Below are positions 56,421-64,000 of a DNA stretch of 64,000 bases, in pieces (positions within the stretch are counted from its first letter, which is position 1; every line of letters begins with the position of its first letter). The notes under the pieces are model-generated. The model was not told where the DNA came from, did no database searches, and worked only from the letters and a program-made list of their open reading frames with translations. The stretch is from contig NZ_JYFE01000016.1 in NCBI RefSeq assembly GCF_000877395.1, positions 46,741-110,740 of the forward strand. The letters run 5' to 3'. The DNA is from Jannaschia aquimarina (GTDB lineage: Bacteria > Pseudomonadota > Alphaproteobacteria > Rhodobacterales > Rhodobacteraceae). The translations under genes and the position numbers were made by a program.

Positions 56421-56654
56421 ATGTCGGTCCGCATGACACATTTCGACAACACGCGCCCCGCCGCCGCATTCCTGCCCCACTTCGGTAACGATTTGTCCAC
56501 CATTCCGTCGCATGACGGCGAAATGAAGCGCAGCAGGTTTCCCCTTTTCTGGATCGCCGCCGCCGTCGCCCTCGGCTTGTCGATCCCGGCCGTTCTGGAT
56601 ACCGGCCGGCCGATGGTCGCCGATCTTCCGGCGAAACAGGCCATCAGCCGGTAG
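56421..56654 (+). CDS. Possible small membrane-anchored protein
   Basis: Up to 77 residues from ATG 56421, or 43 from ATG 56523 (MKRSRFPLFWIAAAVALG). One hydrophobic helix preceded by Lys/Arg is the only feature. A G-rich stretch (GGGGCG) lies upstream of the first ATG. It falls between lysC and ptsP, where the following 261 bases hold nothing else I can identify. Gene status is uncertain. Confidence 0.35.
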   Translation: MSVRMTHFDNTRPAAAFLPHFGNDLSTIPSHDGEMKRSRFPLFWIAAAVALGLSIPAVLDTGRPMVADLPAKQAISR

Positions 56655-56915
56655 CGCCGCCGGGCCGGCCCGCGGATCCTCATGGCAGGCCCGTCGGCTG
56701 GTCGCCCCGACCCACGTCGCCGTTCAAGAGCCGCCTGCGATGCCGCTGTCCATAAAGGGCCCCGCCGGAGAGTGACGTATCACGCGGCCTGACCGGAGGG
56801 CGCGCCGACCACGGTCCCACGGGCCACGCCGCTTCTTTTTCCCCATGCGGAAACGCGCCGTTTCCCCCGGCGTCCCGCTCCCCTATAGCGGTCGGAGAGT
56901 TGGGGAACGCCGCAT

Positions 56916-59147
56916 ATGCCCATGGGATCGGAAACCGAGAGCCGCAAGCTGCTGCGGCGCCTGCAGGCTGTCATGGCCGAGGACGCTCAGGGGCAGGAGC
57001 GTCTCGACAAGATCACCGAGCTCGTGGCCGACTCGATGGGCACGGATGTGTGCTCGATCTATCTGCACCGCGACGAGCAGACGCTCGAACTCTGCGCAAC
57101 CCGTGGCCTCAACCCCGAAGCCGTGCATGTCACCCGGATGCGGGTCGGCGAGGGCCTCGTGGGCCGGGTCGCGCGCAGGCGGGCCCCGATCAACACGGCC
57201 GACGCCCCCTCGACCCGAGGCTTCCGCTACATGCCGGAAACCGGAGAAGAGGTGTTCTCCTCGTTTCTGGGCGTCCCCGTCCTGCGTCTCGGCGAACGTC
57301 TGGGCGTCCTGGTCGTCCAGTCGAAGGAGGCGCGCGAATATTCCGAAGACGAGGTCTACGCACTCGAAGTCGTCGCGATGGTGTTGGCCGAGATGACGGA
57401 ACTGGGCGCCTTTGTCGGCGAAGGAGAAGCCCTGCGCCCCCGGCACGCCCAACAGATCCTCATGCGGGGCGTGACGGGACAGGAGGGTGCGGCCGAAGGC
57501 GTCGTGCATCTGCACGATCCCCGAGTGGTCGTGTCCAATCCGGTCGCCGACGACCCCGAAGTGGAAGTGCGGCGCCTGCGCGATGCCGTGGACAAGTTGC
57601 GGATCTCGGTGGACCAGATGCTGAGCGCGGCAGGCGACCGGGAGCAGGCCGAGGTGATCGAGGCCTTCCGCATGTTCGCCTATTCCCGATCCTGGCTCAG
57701 GCGGATGGAGGAAGACATCGCCGCGGGCCTTTCCGCCGAAGCGGCCGTCGAGAAGGAACAGACCACCGCACGCCTGCGGATGGGACAGGCCGGAGACGCC
57801 TATCTGCGCGACCGTCTCGCGGATCTGGATGACCTCTCGAACCGCCTGCTACGGGAATTGACGGGGCAGGGGAACACAGTTCCCGTCCCTGATAATGCCG
57901 TGCTGGTCGCCCGCAATCTGGGCCCGGGTGAATTGCTGGAATACGGTCGTCAGAGGTTGCGCGGCGTGGTGCTGGAAGAAGGGTCCGTCGGCAGCCATGC
58001 GGCCATCGTAGCCCGCGCCTGGGCGATCCCACTCGTGATTCAGGCCCGCGGCGTCACGGCCGAGGCTCTGTCGGGCGACCCGATCCTCGTCGACGGGGAT
58101 CAGGGGCTGGTCCATCTGCGGCCCGATGACATGGTTCGCAGTGCCTTCCGCGAAAAGCTGGCCATGGCCGCGGACGCTCAGAAGCGCTATGCTGCGATCC
58201 GCGATCGGCCCTGCGTCACTCGCGACGGGCACCGGATCGAGCTTCTGATGAATGCGGGTTTGATGGCCGACCTGCCCAGTCTGCCCTCCTCGGGCGCGGA
58301 AGGGGTGGGGCTGTTCCGGACCGAACTGCAATTCCTCGTGCGCAACCAGATGCCCCGGCGCGGGGACCTCGCCAAGCTCTACAGCCGGGTGATGGATGCC
58401 GCACAGGGCAAGGACGTGACATTCCGGACGCTCGATATCGGGTCCGACAAGGTGCTGCCCTACATGAAGCCGGCCGACGAGCCGAACCCGGCGCTTGGCT
58501 GGCGGGCGATCCGCGTCGGTCTCGACAAGCGCGGCATCATGCGGATGCAGCTTCAGGCACTGCTTCGCGCGGCCAATGGACGGCCCTTGCGGGTGATGTT
58601 TCCCTTCATCGCGCAGACGGAGGAATTCATCGAGGCCCGCGCCCATCTGACGCGCGAGATCCACCGAGAAAAGAGCCTGGGACATCCGCTGCCCGAGCGG
58701 ATCTGCGTCGGCGCGATGATCGAGACGCCGTCCATCGCCTTCGCCCCCCGCCGGTTCTATGAAGAGGCGGATTTCGTCTCGATCGGCGGAAACGACCTCA
58801 AGCAGTTCTTCTTCGCGGCCGACCGGGAGAACGAGCGGGTACGCCGCCGCTACGATACGCTGAACGTCAGCTTCCTGTCGCTGATCGAGCAGATCGTCGC
58901 CCGCTGCGCCGAAACCGGAACTCCCGTCAGCTTCTGCGGCGAGGATGCCGGCCGTCCGGTCGAGGCGCTCTGCTTCGCCGCGATGGGTCTGCGGCGCCTG
59001 TCCATGCGGCCCGCTTCGATCGGGCCGGTCAAGCATTTGCTCCTGCGATCGAACCTGTCTGAAGTGCACAAGGTCATCGCCGAGGCGCGGGAGACGGGCG
59101 AGCAATCGGTGCGCGGCCCGGTGATGGAGTATCTGCGCTCGCGCTGA
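56916..59147 (+). CDS. ptsP: Nitrogen-type PTS enzyme I (PtsP)
   Basis: 743 residues. An N-terminal GAF domain (about 20-165) is followed by the PEP-utilising enzyme I part: phospho-His 361 in GSVGSHAAIVARAWAIP, VGLFRTELQFL, and the C-terminal TIM barrel with SIGGNDLKQFFF and FCGEDAG. It takes phosphate from PEP and passes it to NPr, the regulatory nitrogen PTS. The GAF domain likely senses glutamine or 2-oxoglutarate. Location after lysC is a common alphaproteobacterial order. Confidence 0.95.
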   Translation: MPMGSETESRKLLRRLQAVMAEDAQGQERLDKITELVADSMGTDVCSIYLHRDEQTLELCATRGLNPEAVHVTRMRVGEGLVGRVARRRAPINTADAPSTRGFRYMPETGEEVFSSFLGVPVLRLGERLGVLVVQSKEAREYSEDEVYALEVVAMVLAEMTELGAFVGEGEALRPRHAQQILMRGVTGQEGAAEGVVHLHDPRVVVSNPVADDPEVEVRRLRDAVDKLRISVDQMLSAAGDREQAEVIEAFRMFAYSRSWLRRMEEDIAAGLSAEAAVEKEQTTARLRMGQAGDAYLRDRLADLDDLSNRLLRELTGQGNTVPVPDNAVLVARNLGPGELLEYGRQRLRGVVLEEGSVGSHAAIVARAWAIPLVIQARGVTAEALSGDPILVDGDQGLVHLRPDDMVRSAFREKLAMAADAQKRYAAIRDRPCVTRDGHRIELLMNAGLMADLPSLPSSGAEGVGLFRTELQFLVRNQMPRRGDLAKLYSRVMDAAQGKDVTFRTLDIGSDKVLPYMKPADEPNPALGWRAIRVGLDKRGIMRMQLQALLRAANGRPLRVMFPFIAQTEEFIEARAHLTREIHREKSLGHPLPERICVGAMIETPSIAFAPRRFYEEADFVSIGGNDLKQFFFAADRENERVRRRYDTLNVSFLSLIEQIVARCAETGTPVSFCGEDAGRPVEALCFAAMGLRRLSMRPASIGPVKHLLLRSNLSEVHKVIAEARETGEQSVRGPVMEYLRSR

Positions 59148-59222
59148 TCTCGGGCTTGCGCATCGCCGGTCCGAAGGGAACGATGGGCCGACGGCTGGAT
59201 GTGCGGCCGAGGAGGTACCCCC

Positions 59223-60356
59223 ATGGCGAACACGGCCCCGTCCTTCACGCTTGGCATTGAGGAGGAATACCTTCTCGTCGACCGCGAGACGCTGAATCTC
59301 GTCCCCGCGCCGGATGGCCTGATGGAGGAATGCCGCGAGAAGCTGGGCGACAAGGTGAGCCCCGAATTCCTCCAGTGCCAGATCGAGGTCGGCACCGGCG
59401 TCTGCCGCACCATCGCCGAAGCACGGGATGATCTGGCCGGGCTGCGCCGCACCATCGCCGAGAGCGCCGAGAGCCACGGCATCGTTCCCCTCGCGGTTTC
59501 GACCCACCCCTTCGCGGACTGGCACAAGCAGCATTTCACCGACAAAGAGCGCTATCGCTCGCTGGAGGAGGACCTGGCCGGTGTCGCCCGCCGGATGCTG
59601 ATCTGCGGAATGCACGTCCATGTCGGTATCGAGGACGAGGACCTGCGCATCGACCTGCTCAATCAGGCGTCCTATTTCCTGCCTCATCTGCTGGCGCTTT
59701 CCACGTCCTCTCCGTTCTGGGAGGGGATGGAGACCGGTCTGCAATCCTATCGCCTGACGGTTTTCGACAACCTCCCCCGCACGGGGTTGCCGCCGCTTCT
59801 GTCGAGCCATGGCGAATACATGCGTTCGATTGACACCCTGATCGGCTGCGGGGTGATCGAGGACGCGACGAAGGTCTGGTGGGACCTGCGCCCCTCGGCG
59901 CGCTTCCCGACGCTGGAGGCGCGCATCTGCGACGTGGCTCCGCGCCTGGACGATACGATCGCGCTGGCCGCGATGATCCAGAGCCTGTTCCGGATGCTCT
60001 GGACCCTGCGGCAGGAAAACAAGCGCTGGCGCCAATATGACCGCTTTTTGGTCGAGGAGAACCGCTGGCGGGCGCAGCGCTACGGCGTCACCGGCGAGCT
60101 GATCGATTTCGGCATCGGCGAGATGGTCCCGTTTCCGAAGCTTCTGGCTGAGTTCATCGAGCTTCTGCGCCCCCATGCCGAGGCGCTGGGCTGTCTGGCC
60201 GAAGTGGAGCATGCCGCCACGATCCCGGAGCGGGGGACGAGCGCCATGCGGCAGGTCGCGACGCTGGAACGCGCGATCGAGGGGGGCGCCGACCGGGACG
60301 AGGCGCTCCGCGAGGTCGTCCGCGAACTGGCCGCCGAATTCGGCGAGGGGCTGTAG
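59223..60356 (+). CDS. Carboxylate-amine ligase, YbdK / glutamate-cysteine ligase type 2 family
   Basis: 377 residues. The family start [24 protein letters not shown] and [19 protein letters not shown] are diagnostic for GCS2. YbdK-type enzymes have weak glutamate-cysteine ligase activity, so the true substrates are open. GAGGAGG precedes the ATG. It ends 20 bases from the convergent SMP-30 gene. Confidence 0.9.
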   Translation: MANTAPSFTLGIEEEYLLVDRETLNLVPAPDGLMEECREKLGDKVSPEFLQCQIEVGTGVCRTIAEARDDLAGLRRTIAESAESHGIVPLAVSTHPFADWHKQHFTDKERYRSLEEDLAGVARRMLICGMHVHVGIEDEDLRIDLLNQASYFLPHLLALSTSSPFWEGMETGLQSYRLTVFDNLPRTGLPPLLSSHGEYMRSIDTLIGCGVIEDATKVWWDLRPSARFPTLEARICDVAPRLDDTIALAAMIQSLFRMLWTLRQENKRWRQYDRFLVEENRWRAQRYGVTGELIDFGIGEMVPFPKLLAEFIELLRPHAEALGCLAEVEHAATIPERGTSAMRQVATLERAIEGGADRDEALREVVRELAAEFGEGL

Positions 60357-60376
60357 GGCCCCCCACCATTGTGGCG

Positions 60377-61579
60377 TCAGGCCGGCGCGGCGCCCTGGGT
60401 CCCGGTATAGACCGAGTAGAGCGACTGGGACGCCGCCATGAACAGCCGGTTCCGCTTGGGGCCGCCGAAGCAGACGTTGCCGCAGATTTCCGGCAGGCGG
60501 ATGCGGCCCAACAGCGTTCCGTCCGGTGCCCAGACCGTCACGCCCGAATATCCGACATTCCGTCCGGCATTCGACGACGCCCAGAGGTTGCCCTGCACGT
60601 CGCATCGCAGTCCGTCCGGCCCGCATTTCACGCCGTCGACCACGCAATCGGTGAAGACCCGACCGTTCGAGAGCGTGTTGTCGTCGCCCACGTCGAAGGC
60701 GAAGATGTTGCCTTCTCCGCCCGGGCCCTGATCGCCCGGCCCCCGTCCCGTCGAGGCGACGTAGAGCGTGCGGTAATCCGGCGAGAAGCACAGCCCGTTC
60801 GGGTCCGGCGCATCCGCCTCCGAGGCGACGCGCGTGACCGTGCCTTCGGGACCCACGCGATAGGTCGCGGTTTCCATCTCGCGCACGAAGTCGCCGATCC
60901 CGGGCGGCTGCCCCAGCGTCGGGTCGAACAGGCCATCCGGATTCGATGGCCCGCCCGCGGCATCGGGGGCCCCCTCGTAGAGCTGTCCGCCATAGGGCGG
61001 ATCGGTGAACCAGTAGCTGCCGTCCGGATGGGCGACCACGTCGTTGGGGGAATTGAACCGCTGCCCCTCGAAGTCGGATGCGATCACGGTGGCCGACCCG
61101 TCCAGCTCGTAGCGGACCACACGCCTGTTGAGGTGCTCGCAGCTCAGCTGCCGGCCCTGGAAGTCGAATGTGTTGCCGTTGGAGTTGCCGGATGGGGCGC
61201 GGAAGGTGCTGACATGCCCGTCCTCGTCGAGCCAGCGCAATTGCCGGTTGTTCGGAATGTCCGACCAGACGAGGAATTTACCGACGCTGTTCCAGGCGGG
61301 CCCCTCGGCCCAGAGCGCGCCGGTCCAAAGTCGCTGGATCGGCGCGTTGGGCTGCATCAGGCCCCAGAACCGGTCATCCGCGGCGACCATATCGGGGTCC
61401 CAGAAATAGACGTTGGGCGGCGCGTCCGCATCGAACCGTCGGCGCGGCTCTGAAACCGTCGACCGCGGCTCCACTGCGGTGGATTGGGCCATGGCCGGCA
61501 GCGCGGCCAGCGCCGCTCCTCCGGCCCCCAACGCGCCAAGGGCTCGCCGCCGGCTGAGGCGGTTCGTTCGATCTTCCAT
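60377..61579 (-). CDS. Tat-exported SMP-30/gluconolactonase-family protein
   Basis: 400 residues. A twin-arginine signal (LSRRRALGALGAGGAALA, cleaved near AMAQS) precedes a six-bladed propeller with LWAEGPAW, RFNSPNDVVAHPDGSYWFTD and DAPDPNGLCFSPDYRTLYVA, which carry the metal-site Glu, Asn and Asp of the family. Members hydrolyse lactones or related esters. Tat export implies folding in the cytoplasm before release to the periplasm. Confidence 0.88.
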   Translation of the reverse strand: MEDRTNRLSRRRALGALGAGGAALAALPAMAQSTAVEPRSTVSEPRRRFDADAPPNVYFWDPDMVAADDRFWGLMQPNAPIQRLWTGALWAEGPAWNSVGKFLVWSDIPNNRQLRWLDEDGHVSTFRAPSGNSNGNTFDFQGRQLSCEHLNRRVVRYELDGSATVIASDFEGQRFNSPNDVVAHPDGSYWFTDPPYGGQLYEGAPDAAGGPSNPDGLFDPTLGQPPGIGDFVREMETATYRVGPEGTVTRVASEADAPDPNGLCFSPDYRTLYVASTGRGPGDQGPGGEGNIFAFDVGDDNTLSNGRVFTDCVVDGVKCGPDGLRCDVQGNLWASSNAGRNVGYSGVTVWAPDGTLLGRIRLPEICGNVCFGGPKRNRLFMAASQSLYSVYTGTQGAAPA

Positions 61580-61697
61580 GATGTCCTCCCTCCGGGCCCG
61601 AAGGCGCGGGCCCCGTTCCGAGGCTACGCCTCGCTAGCCGTACCTCGGTCCGGGAGGTTGATCGCGGGGCAATCCAAGGCGGAAAACCGCCGAGCCG

Positions 61698-62156
61698 TCA
61701 GGCCTTCCGGTCGCCTTCCAGGCGGGCCGCAAAGGCCGCGACGCGGGCCTTGTAGCGCTTCGCCATCTGTCCGCGCGCGAGCTTGGCCGACTGCAGCAGC
61801 AGCCGCGCGGTCAGGGATTTGGCCTTCGCCTCGGTGACGACCGAGAGCCGGGTCATGTGGGGCCCCTTCTCTTCGAGCATCACGTCGAAGGTCACCTCCA
61901 TCCCGTCCGTGCGCGTCTCGAAGGTGAGGCGTCCGGGTTCGTCCATCCGAACCAGCCGCGCGGTCACGTCGCGATCCTTGTCGCGGATGGAGGCGCGGGC
62001 ATCCCATGTCGTTCCGACCGCGGCAGGGCCAGGCGGGCGCCGATCCAGCCGCTTCGTCTTCGCCGCGATCATCCCTTCCCAGCGATCGATGTCCGCGACA
62101 TGCGGCCAGACCTCTTCGCGGGGGGCGCGGATATCTTCGGTGGCGACGAACTTCAT
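61698..62156 (-). CDS. SRPBCC (START-like) family protein
   Basis: 152 residues. The N-terminal VATEDIRAPREEVWPHVADIDRWE is the standard polyketide-cyclase/START-like opening, and the C-terminal long helix (LLQSAKLARGQMAKRYKARV) closes the ligand cavity. Ligand unknown. It lies between the SMP-30 and nudC genes on the same strand. Confidence 0.8.
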   Translation of the reverse strand: MKFVATEDIRAPREEVWPHVADIDRWEGMIAAKTKRLDRRPPGPAAVGTTWDARASIRDKDRDVTARLVRMDEPGRLTFETRTDGMEVTFDVMLEEKGPHMTRLSVVTEAKAKSLTARLLLQSAKLARGQMAKRYKARVAAFAARLEGDRKA

Positions 62157-62232
62157 TCCCGGTCTCCGGCCTGCGGGCTCAGATGGTGCGGGGCGCCTAG
62201 CCGCTGATTGCGGCGTGCATGGGGCGCCCGGA

Positions 62233-63168
62233 TCAGATCAACCGCCCCGCGAGCCATTCGTCCAGCAGGAAACGGGCGATGGCGCCGGGGCGGGCGGGCG
62301 TCAATTCCGGATGCTCTCCTGCCATCACCCGCAGCAACTCCTCTCGGCTGACCCAGCGGGCGTCGGCGATCTCTTCGGGATCGATGGCGATCTCTCCGGG
62401 TTCGGCATGCCCGTGGGCGCCCAGCATCAGCGAGTAGGGGAAGGCCCAGGGCTGGCTCGCCACGTATTCGACCCGGCCGACCCGGATGCCGGTCTCTTCC
62501 CAGGTCTCGCGGCGGACGGCCGCCTCCATCGTCTCTCCGGGTTCCATGAAGCCGGCAAGGCACGAATAGAACCCCTCGGGCCAATGAGGGGACCGGCCCA
62601 GAAGACAGTCGTTGCCGCGCGTCACGAGCATGATGACGACGGGATCGGTGCGGGGGAAGTGCTGCCGCCCGCAACCGGGGCAGGCCCGCATCCAGCCCGC
62701 CTTTCCCGGTTCGGTCTTCGTGCCGCAGAACGGGCAATGCCCGTGGGTGCGGTGCCATTCGACCACCCCCTTGGCGCTGGCCGCGATCTCTGCATCCAGC
62801 GCGTCGAGCCGGGTCATCGTGGCGCGCAATTCGTGGAAGGCGCCCGGCCGGTCCGGCAGGCGCTGGACCGTCGGATCGAGGAAGGCGCCGAGACCATCCG
62901 TATCCCCGCGCACGGCCATGGCGCTGACGTCGCGGGCAAAGACGGCATGACCGTCGACCTTGCCGATCAGGATCGGATGGCCGTGGTCGGGATAGGCGTG
63001 CCCGTCCAGCAGGACCAGCGCGTCGCCCTCCTCGTTCATGAGCGGCTTGCCGCGCCAGAGCGGCAGCGTGCGTGCGGGCAGCTTGGCCAATTGATCGGGA
63101 TGGCGGCGGTAATCCTCGGCCCGATCCAGCCCGCCGCCGCCAAAGGTCACCCGCTGATCGTCATGCAT
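62233..63168 (-). CDS. nudC: NAD+ diphosphatase NudC (also an NAD-cap decapping enzyme)
   Basis: 311 residues. Zinc ligands are in CPFCG and CPGCGRQHFPR, the Nudix box is GFMEPGETMEAAVRRETWEE with TGI following, and the NudC signature SQPWAFPYSLM is present. It splits NAD(H) or NAD-capped RNA to NMN and AMP products. The ATG at 63168 is preceded by GGAGGGAG. Confidence 0.93.
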   Translation of the reverse strand: MHDDQRVTFGGGGLDRAEDYRRHPDQLAKLPARTLPLWRGKPLMNEEGDALVLLDGHAYPDHGHPILIGKVDGHAVFARDVSAMAVRGDTDGLGAFLDPTVQRLPDRPGAFHELRATMTRLDALDAEIAASAKGVVEWHRTHGHCPFCGTKTEPGKAGWMRACPGCGRQHFPRTDPVVIMLVTRGNDCLLGRSPHWPEGFYSCLAGFMEPGETMEAAVRRETWEETGIRVGRVEYVASQPWAFPYSLMLGAHGHAEPGEIAIDPEEIADARWVSREELLRVMAGEHPELTPARPGAIARFLLDEWLAGRLI

Positions 63169-63253
63169 GCCCGTCTCCCTCCGGGCTTCCCTGCCTTCCG
63201 GCGCGCGCCCATGCAAGGCTCGCCAGCGGCGCGAGCCGGGCTACTTGCGCGCA

Positions 63254-63961
63254 ATGAGCCCGATGACCCTCCGCGCCGCCTTCGTCCTGATCCTCTCGCT
63301 GGCCTTCGCGGCCTCGCCACTCTTCGTGCCGGATTTCGGGGGCTACGACCCGATGCAGTTCCCGGTTCCACTGGAGAACCCGCCCGTTCAGCCGGCGGGA
63401 TACGCCTTCGCGATCTGGGGCCTGATCTATCTGTGGCTCATCGCGAGCGCCGCCTTCGGCCTGTGGAAGCGGGGTCACGACGTGGCTTGGGACGCGCCGC
63501 GTATCCCCCTCGGCCTGTCGCTGGCTGTGGGGGCGATCTGGCTGCCTGTCGCGGTGGTCTCACCCATCTGGGCCACGGTGCTCATCTGGGCGATGCTCAT
63601 TCCGGCGCTCTGGGCGCTGGCGCGCACGCCGCAGCAAGACCTGTGGCTCCTGCGGGCGCCGATCGGGCTCTATGCCGGTTGGCTGACGGCGGCCTCTTCG
63701 GTCTCGATCGGGTTGGTCGCAAGCGGCTGGGACATTCCGCCCTTCGGCCCGTCCGGCTGGGCGGTGGCGGCAGTGCTGCTCGCCCTGATGCTCGCGTCGA
63801 TCATGCTGCGTGTCCGCGCCTCGCTGCTCTATGGCCTGGCTCTGGTCTGGGCGCTGGTCGCGGTCACGGTACGCAACGGGTTCGATTTCGTGGGAATCCT
63901 GGCCCTCGTGGGGGCCGTTCTGATCCTGGGCCTCACGCTCCGCAGGTTGCGCCCGGCCTGA
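63254..63961 (+). CDS. TspO/MBR-related membrane protein
   Basis: 235 residues with about six membrane helices. NPPVQPAGYAFAIWGLIYLW matches the loop-helix start of tryptophan-rich TspO-like proteins, but the protein is longer than typical TspO (about 160 residues) and less Trp-rich. TspO binds porphyrins and influences photosynthesis-gene control in Rhodobacter; this relative may not share that role. ATG 63263 is an alternative start. Confidence 0.75.
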   Translation: MSPMTLRAAFVLILSLAFAASPLFVPDFGGYDPMQFPVPLENPPVQPAGYAFAIWGLIYLWLIASAAFGLWKRGHDVAWDAPRIPLGLSLAVGAIWLPVAVVSPIWATVLIWAMLIPALWALARTPQQDLWLLRAPIGLYAGWLTAASSVSIGLVASGWDIPPFGPSGWAVAAVLLALMLASIMLRVRASLLYGLALVWALVAVTVRNGFDFVGILALVGAVLILGLTLRRLRPA

Positions 63962-63967
63962 CCCTCA

Positions 63968-64000
63968 TCCTGCTCGAAATATCCCGGGGAGCGCGAGGGG
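63968..64000. repeat. Rhodobacterales-type C/G-rich intergenic repeat (partial)
   Basis: Right after the last gene the sequence runs CATCCTGCTCGAAATATCCC, then GGGGAGCGCGAGGGG. Read on the other strand it gives C-rich sequence, GGGATATTTCGAGCAGGATG, a form I recognise from intergenic repeat elements of Rhodobacterales. The rest is outside the window. Confidence 0.5.

Noticed and set aside
57849..60791. 980-codon minus-strand frame opposite ptsP and the YbdK-type gene
   Set aside because: Both plus-strand genes have complete family motifs, so this frame is a high-GC artefact.

Overview
The window reads as chromosomal DNA of a high-GC alphaproteobacterium, most likely a Rhodobacteraceae (Roseobacter-group) member. 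Supporting signs are a class I lysyl-tRNA synthetase, a DUF2842 protein next to purA, lysC followed by a nitrogen-type PTS enzyme I (ptsP), strong G/C third-position bias, and C/G-rich hairpin elements like those commonly scattered in Rhodobacterales intergenic DNA. This placement is inference from gene content, not from a marker-gene comparison. No rRNA, tRNA, CRISPR array, insertion sequence or prophage was seen. Coding density is very high: many genes overlap by 1-4 bases (ATGA, GTGA, TTGA, TGATG junctions), and three convergent pairs overlap at their 3' ends.

Layout. 1-8.4 kb: a universal stress protein with a co-transcribed exported trypsin-fold protein whose catalytic His and Ser appear lost, a class IV PLP aminotransferase, a PNPOx-like protein coupled to a DUF218 protein, a 765-residue beta-helix protein, a DUF4864 protein and lysK. 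8.4-16.4 kb: TerB-like protein, yaaA, a TupA-like ATP-grasp protein, recQ, an orphan TRAP substrate-binding protein, rsmD coupled to a ferredoxin reductase, and a Prx5-type peroxiredoxin. 16.4-25.9 kb: pyrG, secG, purA, DUF2842, a very acidic disordered protein with its own terminator and a candidate promoter, thiN, rpiA and gor. 25.9-32.1 kb: a frameshifted Asp/Glu racemase, hflK-hflC, a Do-like protease, a DUF1624 membrane protein and a [2Fe-2S] ferredoxin. Proteostasis of the envelope (hflKC plus the Do-like protease) is the theme of the middle of this block.

32-43 kb is the least conventional part: an exported FG-GAP-like protein whose 5' end carries a hairpin repeat, an exported four-cysteine protein, purD, three consecutive small Cys-tailed proteins, xseA, a receiver/histidine kinase/receiver cluster, a paralogue of the four-cysteine protein overlapping an alkB-type alkane hydroxylase gene, and a lytic transglycosylase. 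43-51 kb: ftsY-GNAT-GNAT-like-EamA joined by overlaps, ispZ/yciB, an RsuA/RluB-type pseudouridine synthase with a long basic tail, tadA, a 43-residue exported peptide, a P1 peptidase, and gph.

51-64 kb: glmU-glmS (UDP-GlcNAc synthesis, overlapping by one base), a Flp-type pilin-like protein, lysC, ptsP, a YbdK-type carboxylate-amine ligase, a Tat-exported SMP-30 protein, a SRPBCC protein, nudC and a TspO-like membrane protein, ending in another hairpin repeat. No single obvious new system such as a defence island is present. The best leads are the exported four-cysteine family, the Cys-tailed gene trio, the pseudo-protease, and the possible ferredoxin/reductase/AlkB electron chain.
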